Assembly (NCBI GenBank): GCA_900766945.1
Contig: CAAFXD010000312.1
Location: 1-6,750 of the forward strand
DNA length: 6,750 bases
Direction of reading: 5' to 3'
Origin: Clostridia bacterium
Lineage (GTDB): Bacteria > Bacillota > Clostridia > Oscillospirales > Acutalibacteraceae
The notes below the pieces were generated by a model. It was not told the origin of the DNA. It did not search any database and worked only from the letters and a program-made list of their open reading frames with translations. The translations under genes were made by a program, and so were the position numbers. Positions 1 to 6,646 of this stretch are shown here, in pieces. The first letter of the stretch is position 1. Each line of letters starts with the position of its first letter.

Positions 1-193
1 AGATGTCCGCGAGATTTTGGAAATTTCCACCCATACGGACGACAAACCGCATAAGCGTATGAGCGCGCGTGAACGGCAGGCGATGATTGCCAAACTGACC
101 GCCGAAATGCAGGCGGCGTCAAAACTGTTGGAATTCGAGCACGCGGCGATGCTGCGCGACAAAATCAAGGAACTTAAAGAGGGCAACCGCTGA
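1..193 (+). CDS. uvrB: UvrABC system protein B, C-terminal fragment (UVR motif)
   Basis: The first complete codon is at base 2 and the frame ends at TGA 191-193, giving the last 63 residues of a protein that begins outside the window. The tail is rich in Lys, Glu and Arg. It contains a UVR-type helical hairpin: the stretch LTAEMQAASKLLEFEHAAML, then RDKIKELK, matching the usual pattern of E-x-A-x-x-L-x-F-E-x-A-A-x-L-R-D. In the UvrB family this motif is the C-terminal contact for UvrC, which makes the incisions in nucleotide excision repair. UvrB itself is the DNA-loading helicase-like subunit that receives damaged DNA from UvrA. UvrC also carries a UVR motif, but position at the extreme C-terminus directly before uvrA fits UvrB. 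The stop overlaps the uvrA start (TGATG), so the two are probably translationally coupled. The helicase domains lie upstream and cannot be checked here. Confidence 0.9.
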   Translation, partial: DVREILEISTHTDDKPHKRMSARERQAMIAKLTAEMQAASKLLEFEHAAMLRDKIKELKEGNR

Positions 194-3018
194 TGGCAAG
201 TAAAAGCATTGTAATCAAAGGTGCAAGAGAGCACAATTTAAAAAATATCGATGTCGAAATCCCGCGGGACAATTTGGTGGTGTTGACGGGGCTTTCGGGC
301 TCGGGCAAATCCTCGTTGGCGTTCGACACGATTTACGCCGAGGGGCAGCGCCGCTATATGGAGTCGCTTTCTTCGTATGCGCGTATGTTTTTAGGGCAAA
401 TGGAAAAGCCGAATGTCGACTCGATTGACGGGCTTTCGCCCGCCGTTTCCATCGACCAAAAAACCACCTCGAAAAATCCGCGTTCCACCGTCGGCACGGT
501 GACCGAGATTTATGACTATCTGCGCCTTTTATATGCGCGCATCGGCGTGCCGCACTGCCCCGTTTGCGGGCGAAAAATCGAACGGCAGTCGGTCGATACG
601 ATTGTCGACCGTGTTTTGGCGCTCGAAAACGGCACGAAAATTCAGGTGATGGCGCCCGTTGCCCGCGGCAAAAAGGGCGAGCATCAAAAAGAACTCGACG
701 CCGCACGCCGTTCGGGCTTTGTGCGCGTGCGCATTGACGGCAATCTCTATGATTTGTCGGAAGAAATCAAACTCGACAAAAACATTAAACATACGATTGA
801 AATTGTCGTAGACCGTTTGGTTTTGGGCGACGGCATCCGCAGTCGCTTGGCGGACTCCGTGGAAACGGCCACCGCATTGACGGGCGGCACGGTGCTCGTC
901 AATATTTTAGACGGCGAGGATATGCTGTTTTCGCAAAACTACGCCTGCCCCGAACACGGCGCGTCGATTGACGAGTTGTCGCCGCGTATGTTTTCCTTTA
1001 ACAATCCGTTCGGCGCGTGCGATACCTGCACGGGCTTGGGCGTGTTTATGAAAGTTGACCCCGATTTGGTCATTCCGAATAAAAAACTGTCTATCCGCGA
1101 CGGTGCGATTCGCGCCAGCGGCTGGACAAATGCCGAGGGCGGCACCATTGCGCAAATGTACTATGAGGCGCTCGGCAAAAAGTATAAATTCACCTTGGAT
1201 ACCCCGATTTGTGATTTGTCCAAATCGGCGCTCCAAGCGCTGTTGTATGGCACAAAGGGCGAGAAGCTCAAAATGCAGCGCACCAATGTGTACGGCACGG
1301 GCAGTTACAATGCCGAATTTGAGGGGATTATCAATAACTTGGAGCGCCGCTATCACGAGTCCACCAGCGAGTGGTCGCGTTGGGAAATCGAACAGGTGAT
1401 GAAAGCCTGCGACTGCCCCGACTGCCACGGTGCACGCTTGAAACCGATTTCACTGTCGGTGACGGTCGGCGGTATCAATATTTTTGAATTTACGCAAATG
1501 TCGATTGTCAAGGAATTGGCGTTTTTAGACGGCTTGCAGCTTTCCGAACGAGAGCAGGTCATCGGCACGCAGATTTTAAAGGAAATCCGCAGTCGGTTAC
1601 AGTTTTTGTCAAGCGTCGGCTTAGAATATTTAACGCTTTCCCGTTCGGCGGGGACGCTTTCGGGCGGTGAAAGTCAGCGGATTCGCTTGGCGACGCAAAT
1701 CGGTTCTTCTTTAATGGGTGTTTTGTATATTTTGGACGAACCGAGCATTGGACTGCACCAGCGCGACAATGAAAAACTCATCGGCACTTTAAAACATTTG
1801 CGCGACCTCGGCAACACCTTGATTGTGGTCGAGCACGATGAGGACACCATGTATGCCGCCGATTATATTGTGGACATCGGTCCGGGCGCGGGCGTGCACG
1901 GTGGGGAAGTGGTCTGTGCCGGCACGGTGGAGGACATTAAAAACTGCCCCGACTCCATTACCGGGCAGTATTTAAGCGGCAAGCGCAAAATCTCAGTGCC
2001 CGAAACCCGCCGTGCAGGCAACGGGAAAGAACTGGTGGTATGCGGTGCGGCGGAAAACAATTTGAAAAATATCGATGTGCGTTTCCCGCTGGGCAAATTT
2101 ATCGCTGTCACGGGTGTTTCGGGCTCGGGCAAATCGTCGCTTGTCAACGAAATTCTGTATAAGCGCCTTGCCAATGAATTGAACGGCGCGAAAAAGCCCG
2201 TCGGCAAGCATCAGGACCTTTTGGGGTTAGAGCATCTCGACAAGGTGGTCGATATTGACCAGTCGCCCATCGGCAGAACACCGCGCTCCAACCCCGCGAC
2301 CTATACGGGCGTGTTTACCGATATTCGCAACTTGTTTGCCCAAACGCAGGATGCCAAAATGCACGGCTTTTCCGCCGGCCGCTTTTCCTTCAATGTCAAA
2401 GGCGGTCGGTGCGAGGCGTGCCAGGGCGACGGCATTGTGAAAATCGAAATGCACTTTTTGGCAGATGTCTATGTGCCGTGCGATGTGTGCAAAGGCGCAC
2501 GCTTCAACCGCGAAACCTTGGAGGTCAAATACAAGGGCAAATCCATTTACGATGTTTTGGAAATGACCATTGAAGAGGCAATGGGCTTTTTTGAAAACAT
2601 CCCGAAAATCTACCGCAAACTGAAAACCATTTACGATGTGGGTTTGGGCTATGTGAAACTCGGGCAACCCGCCACGACGCTTTCGGGCGGTGAAGCACAG
2701 CGCGTCAAACTCGCCACCGAACTTTCGCGCCGCCCCACGGGCAGAACGATTTATATTTTGGACGAGCCCACCACGGGTTTACACACTGCCGATGTGCACC
2801 GCTTAGTTGAGGTGTTGCAAAAACTTGTGGACGGCGGCAACACCGTGGTGGTCATTGAGCATAATCTCGATGTTATCAAAGTGGCAGACCACATTATTGA
2901 CTTAGGCCCCGAGGGCGGCGATAACGGCGGCACGGTGGTCGCCGAGGGCACGCCCGAGACAATAGCCAAATGCAAAAAATCGTATACGGGGCAGTATTTA
3001 AAACCGCTGTTGAAGTAA
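193..3018 (+). CDS. uvrA: Excinuclease ABC subunit UvrA
   Basis: UvrA is the cytoplasmic dimeric ATPase that scans DNA for bulky lesions and loads UvrB in nucleotide excision repair. At 941 residues it matches the usual length (E. coli 940) and is complete. It has two ABC ATPase halves. The first has Walker A GLSGSGKS at 33-40, signature LSGGESQRIRLA at 489-500, Walker B ILDEPSIGLH at 513-522 and the switch His at 548. The second has Walker A GVSGSGKS at 641-648, signature LSGGEAQRVKLA at 830-841, Walker B ILDEPTTGLH at 855-864 and His 890. Zinc-binding clusters are C740-x2-C743 with C763-x2-C766, and an N-terminal one formed by C252, H255, C276 and C279, where His replaces the more usual Cys. 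Further Cys lie at 122/125 and 406/408/411. The start is supported by AAGAGGG at 177-183, nine bases upstream, and by the one-base overlap with uvrB. The DUF5131 gene follows after 12 bases, probably on the same transcript. Confidence 0.98.
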   Translation: MASKSIVIKGAREHNLKNIDVEIPRDNLVVLTGLSGSGKSSLAFDTIYAEGQRRYMESLSSYARMFLGQMEKPNVDSIDGLSPAVSIDQKTTSKNPRSTVGTVTEIYDYLRLLYARIGVPHCPVCGRKIERQSVDTIVDRVLALENGTKIQVMAPVARGKKGEHQKELDAARRSGFVRVRIDGNLYDLSEEIKLDKNIKHTIEIVVDRLVLGDGIRSRLADSVETATALTGGTVLVNILDGEDMLFSQNYACPEHGASIDELSPRMFSFNNPFGACDTCTGLGVFMKVDPDLVIPNKKLSIRDGAIRASGWTNAEGGTIAQMYYEALGKKYKFTLDTPICDLSKSALQALLYGTKGEKLKMQRTNVYGTGSYNAEFEGIINNLERRYHESTSEWSRWEIEQVMKACDCPDCHGARLKPISLSVTVGGINIFEFTQMSIVKELAFLDGLQLSEREQVIGTQILKEIRSRLQFLSSVGLEYLTLSRSAGTLSGGESQRIRLATQIGSSLMGVLYILDEPSIGLHQRDNEKLIGTLKHLRDLGNTLIVVEHDEDTMYAADYIVDIGPGAGVHGGEVVCAGTVEDIKNCPDSITGQYLSGKRKISVPETRRAGNGKELVVCGAAENNLKNIDVRFPLGKFIAVTGVSGSGKSSLVNEILYKRLANELNGAKKPVGKHQDLLGLEHLDKVVDIDQSPIGRTPRSNPATYTGVFTDIRNLFAQTQDAKMHGFSAGRFSFNVKGGRCEACQGDGIVKIEMHFLADVYVPCDVCKGARFNRETLEVKYKGKSIYDVLEMTIEEAMGFFENIPKIYRKLKTIYDVGLGYVKLGQPATTLSGGEAQRVKLATELSRRPTGRTIYILDEPTTGLHTADVHRLVEVLQKLVDGGNTVVVIEHNLDVIKVADHIIDLGPEGGDNGGTVVAEGTPETIAKCKKSYTGQYLKPLLK

Positions 3019-3030
3019 GAGGACGCGCGT

Positions 3031-3762
3031 ATGCAATCGGTAACTTGGAATTTGTGGCACGGGTGTCAAAAAATCAGCACGGGGTGCAAACATTGCTATG
3101 TCTATCGAACCGATGCGAAATATGACCGCGACAGCAGTGCTGTCTATAAAACGCAAAATTTTAATCTGCCCATCAAAAAAGACCGAAAAGGCAATTACAA
3201 AATCCCCGCGGGTACGCTTGTTTACACCTGTTTTACATCGGATTTTCTGTTGGAAGATGCCGACGCTTGGCGAGAGGAAGCATGGGAAATGATGAAAACG
3301 CGAAGCGACTGCACCTTTTTGTTTATCACCAAGCGTATGGACCGTTTCTCAAAATGTCTGCCGCCCGATTGGGGCGACGGATACCCGAATGTGGTGGTTT
3401 GCTGTACCGTGGAAAATCAGGACCGCGCCGATTACCGTTTGCCCTACTTACTTTCGGCAAAAGCGAAATATAAAGAAATTATCTGTTCCCCGTTGCTTAC
3501 GCCAATTGACCTGTCAAAATACTTAACGCCCGAAATCCGTGGTGTGACAGCGGCGGGGGAGTCGGGCGAAGAAGCACGCGTGTGCGATTACCAATGGATT
3601 TTGGATATTCGCGCACAGTGCATTGCGGCAAATGTACCGTTTTTCTTTCAGCAAACAGGAGCGAATTTTCGGAAAAACGGCAAACTCTACCGCGTGCCGC
3701 GTAAAGAACAGCACAGCCAGGCGCGTAAAGCGAATATCAATTACGGCAGTCGAAGCATGTAA
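3031..3762 (+). CDS. DUF5131 family protein (phage Gp37/Gp68-like), three-Cys motif
   Basis: This 243-residue protein has the hallmarks of the DUF5131 family (formerly Gp37Gp68). Near the N-terminus is WNLWHGCQKISTGCKHCYVY with C12, C19 and C22 in a C-x6-C-x2-C-Y pattern, which resembles the iron-sulfur ligands of radical SAM proteins with altered spacing. Later motifs typical of the family are TCFTSDFL (66-73), FLFITKR (96-102), GESGEEAR (176-183) and VPFFFQQTG (202-210). The tail is basic, ending near QARKANINY. There is no signal peptide or membrane segment, so it is probably cytoplasmic. Iron-sulfur binding is an inference, and the biochemical function of the family is not known to me. 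The start is supported by AAGAGGA at 3017-3023, seven bases upstream. Only 12 bases separate it from uvrA and no promoter or terminator lies between, so it is probably the third gene of a uvrB-uvrA transcript. It appears intact. No phage genes are nearby, despite the phage origin of the family name. Confidence 0.85.
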   Translation: MQSVTWNLWHGCQKISTGCKHCYVYRTDAKYDRDSSAVYKTQNFNLPIKKDRKGNYKIPAGTLVYTCFTSDFLLEDADAWREEAWEMMKTRSDCTFLFITKRMDRFSKCLPPDWGDGYPNVVVCCTVENQDRADYRLPYLLSAKAKYKEIICSPLLTPIDLSKYLTPEIRGVTAAGESGEEARVCDYQWILDIRAQCIAANVPFFFQQTGANFRKNGKLYRVPRKEQHSQARKANINYGSRSM

Positions 3763-3843
3763 AGTCGATAAACCTTACAAACAAAAAGCATGGAAAAGGA
3801 ACCTTGGCGGTCTGCTTTTGGTGAAAATGTTGGGAAAACAGTC

Positions 3844-3860
3844 GAAATGTTTGACATTTC
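3844..3860. promoter_or_regulatory. Candidate operator: 7-base dyad across the -35 box
   Basis: GAAATGT (3844-3850) and ACATTTC (3854-3860) are exact reverse complements separated by three bases, TTG. The right arm and spacer contain the whole -35 hexamer TTGACA (3851-3856), so a dimeric regulator bound here would block RNA polymerase. The 17-base size fits operators of small dimeric repressors such as the MarR or TetR families, but I recognise no specific regulator. A chance palindrome in AT-rich DNA remains possible. Confidence 0.45.
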
Positions 3861-3879
3861 CCTTGCTTTATGATACACT
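3851..3879 (+). promoter_or_regulatory. Sigma-A-type extended -10 promoter for the acyl-activating/acyltransferase gene
   Basis: A perfect -35 hexamer TTGACA (3851-3856) is followed after 17 bases by TACACT (3874-3879), which matches TATAAT at four of six positions. TG at 3871-3872 sits one base before the -10, giving the extended TGn element that compensates for a weak -10. Transcription would begin near 3886, leaving a leader of about 50 bases before the ATG at 3937. It is the only convincing promoter in the 174-base gap after the DUF5131 gene. Confidence 0.7.
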
Positions 3880-3885
3880 CTGTGC

Positions 3886-3907
3886 GTATAGCGAAAAAAG
3901 CCTATAC
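3886..3907 (+). repeat. Small inverted repeat at the predicted transcription start
   Basis: GTATAG (3886-3891) and CTATAC (3902-3907) are exact reverse complements around a 10-base A-rich spacer. The repeat begins at the expected first transcribed bases. It could be a second regulator site or a weak 5' hairpin that protects the messenger RNA. The arms are short and have little GC, so the hairpin alone would be unstable. It is listed because it sits just downstream of the dyad on the same promoter. Confidence 0.3.
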
Positions 3908-3936
3908 CGTTTATATTTTGTGTATCGGAGCGACCT

Positions 3937-6501
3937 ATGAATATTTTTGAAACGGTTTATGAAATCAACCAATCCCGCCCCGCAGCCCGCGCCATGTCCA
4001 TGACCATGGACAACGGCGAACGCCGCGCCTATACTTACGGCGAGGTATTCGCACAGGTGGACAAGTATGCTGACAGTTTAACGGCGGCAGGCGTTACGGC
4101 GGGCGACCGTGTGGCTTTTGTTTCGGAAAGTTGCCCGGAATGGACAATTGCATTTTTGGCTGCGTGCAAATTGCATTGCACAGCGGCTTTGATAGACGCG
4201 TCGATGGCGGCAGCGGAGCTTGAGGAATTTATTCTTCGTTCCGATGTGCGCGCGGCGTTTTTTTCGCCCAAAACGGCGGCAAAGTTCCAAGAACTCCCGT
4301 CCTTTTTGTTCCCCGTATTCAATATTTTAGACGCGTCACCGCTTGCGGGGTATCGCACGACGGTTTCGTCGGACTTGCCCGAAACGCCCGATACAGACGA
4401 AAGCATCGCCTGCATTATTTTCTCCTCGGGCACCACGCGCAAAGCGGCGGGGATTATGCATTGCCACGAAAGCCTTATTAAAACCACACAAATGACGCTT
4501 CGCGAACAGCATTTAACAAGCGAAGAGCGCTTTTTGTCGGTATTGCCGAACAGCCATATTTACGGTTTGATTTGTTTGGTGCTGGGGCCTGCACTTTCGG
4601 GCGCACAGGTGCATTATATTGAATCTTTAAGCGCCGAGGCGGTGCTCGGTGCGTTTTCGGAGGTGCACCCCACGGTACTACCCGGTGTACCGAAGCTGTA
4701 CGAGCTGTTTATGACGCAGATTTTGCGTAAAATCAATTCCAAAGCCGTCACCCGCGTAATGTTCAAGACCTTTTTCCCGATTTGCTTAAAACTGCGCCGC
4801 AAAAACGGCAGTTTATTGGGCAAAAAACTGTTCAAATCCATTCACGAGGGCTTCGGCGGCAGTCTGCAATTCCTCTGCTCGGCGGGTGCGCCGCTTTCCA
4901 AAGAGGTTGCCGATTTTTATTACGGCACGGGCTTTAATATTCTCATTACCTACGGCGCGACAGAGACCAACATTCCCACCGTCGGCAACCGCCCCGAGGA
5001 TATTCAAACCGATTCCTGCGGCAAGCCGTATCCGGCGGTATCCTTAAAAATCAGCGACAGCGGCGAATTGCTGATAAAATCCCCCTTTATGATGAAGGGC
5101 TATTTCCGTGACGAAGAGGCGACCGAAGCCGCCTTTACCGAGGATGGCTGGTTTATGACGGGCGACCTCGGCTCGCAGGATGAAAACGGCTATGTGCGCA
5201 TTACGGGGCGTTCCAAAGAGAATATTGTGCTTGCAAACGGCAAAAAAATGACGCCCGACGATGTCGAGGAGAAATATTCCGACTTGCCCGGTGTCAAGGA
5301 ATTTGTCATTTGCGGCGTGCCGCACGAGGGCGCGGATTATGACGACATTCACGCCTTTATTGTGCCCGAAACCACCGCCAAAGAACGGCTGGACGCTATC
5401 ACCGCCGCCATTCGCGAGAAAAGCGCACAGCTTACACAGTATATGCGCGTGGCGAAAACCCATTTTGTCGCCGAAATTCCGCGGACTTCTTTACAAAAGC
5501 CGAAACGCTATTTGTTAAAGCAACAGGCACTGTCAGAGACCCAACAGCCCGCCGCGCCTTTACCGATGCCGGCGGCAGACGAAAGTGATATGCTTTTAAC
5601 GGTGCGGCAGGTTGTGGCGCGCGTAGCGAATACCGATGTGGCGGAGATTACCCCCGACACCAAAATCTTTTCGGAACTGTCGATTGACTCGTTAAGTTCT
5701 ATCAATTTGGCGTTGGAGCTCGAAGATATTTACCACATCAACATTGAAAGCTATTATAACGATGCAATGACCGTGCGCGATGTTGTGGCGGCGCTCCAAA
5801 ACAAGGGCACGAAAAACGAAGCGATTGGGCAGGAAAATGTCGATTACCCGCAGAAAAAAACGAACAGCGACTATTATGCCTACTGCTTTTTCCGCAATGC
5901 GGCGCGGTTTGTCTATAAATTGCGGATACACAATTTTGAGAATGTGCCGACGGATACAGGGTTTATTCTTTGTGCGAACCATGTTTCCAAAATCGACTAT
6001 TTGTATATTGCTTCGGCATTTTCCAAAGCGCGGTACCAAAAACTTTGCTGTATGGCAAAAAAGGAACTGTTCCGCAATGACCCGTTCAGCCGTAAATTGA
6101 TTAAATCGGCGGGGATGGTGCCCGTAGATCGCAGCGGGATCAATATGAAGACCATGAACAGCCTTTGCGACATATTGCACGAGCATTGGGGCGTTGTCAT
6201 TCACCCCGAGGGCACGCGCAGTGCGGACGGCATTTTCCGCGAAATGAAAAGCGGCGCTTGCGTTTTGGCGATTGATGCGGGCGTGCCGATTGTGCCCGTC
6301 TTTGTGAAGGGTGCTTTTGAAATCTTCCCGCGTGACCGCAAAATGATGCGCTTTTTCGATTGGAAACATATGCGCAAATTCCCGATTGATGTCACTTTCG
6401 GCACGCCGATTTCGTCTGACGGTAAAGATGTGCCCGCGCTCACAAAAGAGGTGCAGGACGCGATTTTGGCGTTGCAGGATAAAGCGTTCAAAACCGAATA
6501 A
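3937..6501 (+). CDS. Tri-domain protein: AMP-forming acyl-activating enzyme, acyl carrier domain, PlsC-type acyltransferase
   Basis: This 854-residue protein joins three domains. Residues 1-530 are an ANL-family adenylation domain: P-loop SSGTTRKAAGI (163-173), LPNSHIYGL (203-211), YGATET (339-344), WFMTGD (405-410), GRSKENI (424-430) and, near the end, PRTSLQKPKR (515-524), where K521 is the likely catalytic lysine. After an Ala/Pro-rich linker (531-550), residues 552-622 form a carrier domain with the phosphopantetheine site DSL and S585. Residues 650-850 are a PlsC/LPLAT acyltransferase with NHVSKID (H682, D687), GMVPVDR (726-732), PEGTRS (757-762) and VPIVPVF (783-789). I infer that a fatty acid is adenylated, loaded on the internal carrier and transferred to lysophosphatidate or a lysophospholipid at the inner membrane face. 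E. coli Aas does comparable chemistry but has the acyltransferase first and no fused carrier. The P-loop lacks the usual Gly and Pro-Lys. GGAG at 3927-3930, six bases before ATG, supports the start. The gene stands alone between its own promoter and terminator. Confidence 0.88.
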   Translation: MNIFETVYEINQSRPAARAMSMTMDNGERRAYTYGEVFAQVDKYADSLTAAGVTAGDRVAFVSESCPEWTIAFLAACKLHCTAALIDASMAAAELEEFILRSDVRAAFFSPKTAAKFQELPSFLFPVFNILDASPLAGYRTTVSSDLPETPDTDESIACIIFSSGTTRKAAGIMHCHESLIKTTQMTLREQHLTSEERFLSVLPNSHIYGLICLVLGPALSGAQVHYIESLSAEAVLGAFSEVHPTVLPGVPKLYELFMTQILRKINSKAVTRVMFKTFFPICLKLRRKNGSLLGKKLFKSIHEGFGGSLQFLCSAGAPLSKEVADFYYGTGFNILITYGATETNIPTVGNRPEDIQTDSCGKPYPAVSLKISDSGELLIKSPFMMKGYFRDEEATEAAFTEDGWFMTGDLGSQDENGYVRITGRSKENIVLANGKKMTPDDVEEKYSDLPGVKEFVICGVPHEGADYDDIHAFIVPETTAKERLDAITAAIREKSAQLTQYMRVAKTHFVAEIPRTSLQKPKRYLLKQQALSETQQPAAPLPMPAADESDMLLTVRQVVARVANTDVAEITPDTKIFSELSIDSLSSINLALELEDIYHINIESYYNDAMTVRDVVAALQNKGTKNEAIGQENVDYPQKKTNSDYYAYCFFRNAARFVYKLRIHNFENVPTDTGFILCANHVSKIDYLYIASAFSKARYQKLCCMAKKELFRNDPFSRKLIKSAGMVPVDRSGINMKTMNSLCDILHEHWGVVIHPEGTRSADGIFREMKSGACVLAIDAGVPIVPVFVKGAFEIFPRDRKMMRFFDWKHMRKFPIDVTFGTPISSDGKDVPALTKEVQDAILALQDKAFKTE

Positions 6502-6507
6502 ACAGAG

Positions 6508-6539
6508 AAGCCTCGGCTGTATGCCGAGGCTTTGTTTTT
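6508..6539 (+). terminator. Intrinsic terminator after the tri-domain acyltransferase gene
   Basis: AAGCCTCGGC (6508-6517) pairs perfectly with GCCGAGGCTT (6523-6532) around the five-base loop TGTAT, giving a 10-base-pair, GC-rich stem. It is followed by a T-rich run, TTGTTTTT, to 6539. The hairpin starts six bases after the stop codon at 6499-6501, the classic layout of a rho-independent terminator. On the opposite strand the hairpin is not followed by a T run, so it works mainly in the + direction. Confidence 0.93.
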
Positions 6540-6570
6540 GTAAAACTTTTTCTTTTTTCTGCCTGTATAT

Positions 6571-6623
6571 TACCACAAAATGGCGAAAAAATCAAGTCTT
6601 GTTGTTCTTTGAAAAATGTGGTA
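6571..6623. repeat. Widely spaced inverted repeat upstream of the partial methyltransferase gene
   Basis: TACCACA (6571-6577) and TGTGGTA (6617-6623) are exact reverse complements separated by 39 AT-rich bases. The right arm ends 12 bases before the ribosome binding site of the next gene (6635-6641). They could be two half-sites of a regulator or a leader stem. I found no convincing promoter in this 107-base stretch between the terminator and the next ATG; the best -10-like string, TATATT at 6566-6571, has no matching -35. Confidence 0.25.
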
Positions 6624-6646
6624 TTGAGAATAGTGAGGTGATTGCA

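Noticed and set aside
907..1428. A 173-codon open frame on the - strand inside uvrA.
   Set aside because: It is antisense to conserved UvrA coding sequence and reflects codon bias rather than a gene.
3031..3762. Prophage remnant, suggested by the phage-derived name of the DUF5131 family.
   Set aside because: No integrase, phage structural gene, attachment repeat or composition shift is seen, and the gene is tightly packed behind uvrA.
3784..3819. AAAAGCA...TGCTTTT inverted repeat after the DUF5131 gene as a terminator.
   Set aside because: The 7-base arms have only two GC pairs, the loop is 22 bases, and no T run follows beyond the stem itself, so it is not a convincing intrinsic terminator.
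3623..3940. A 105-codon + strand frame from the end of the DUF5131 gene through the intergenic gap.
   Set aside because: It overlaps the DUF5131 gene in another frame, reads through the promoter region, and ends at the start of the next gene with no recognisable protein.
5692..6576. A 294-codon open frame on the - strand opposite the acyltransferase domain.
   Set aside because: It lies entirely antisense to a well supported domain, crosses the terminator, has a low-complexity, His/Arg-rich composition typical of shadow frames and resembles no family.
6599..6627. TTGTTG, 17 bases, TATTGA as a promoter for the partial methyltransferase gene.
   Set aside because: The -10 matches at only three positions, and the predicted start would fall almost on the ribosome binding site.
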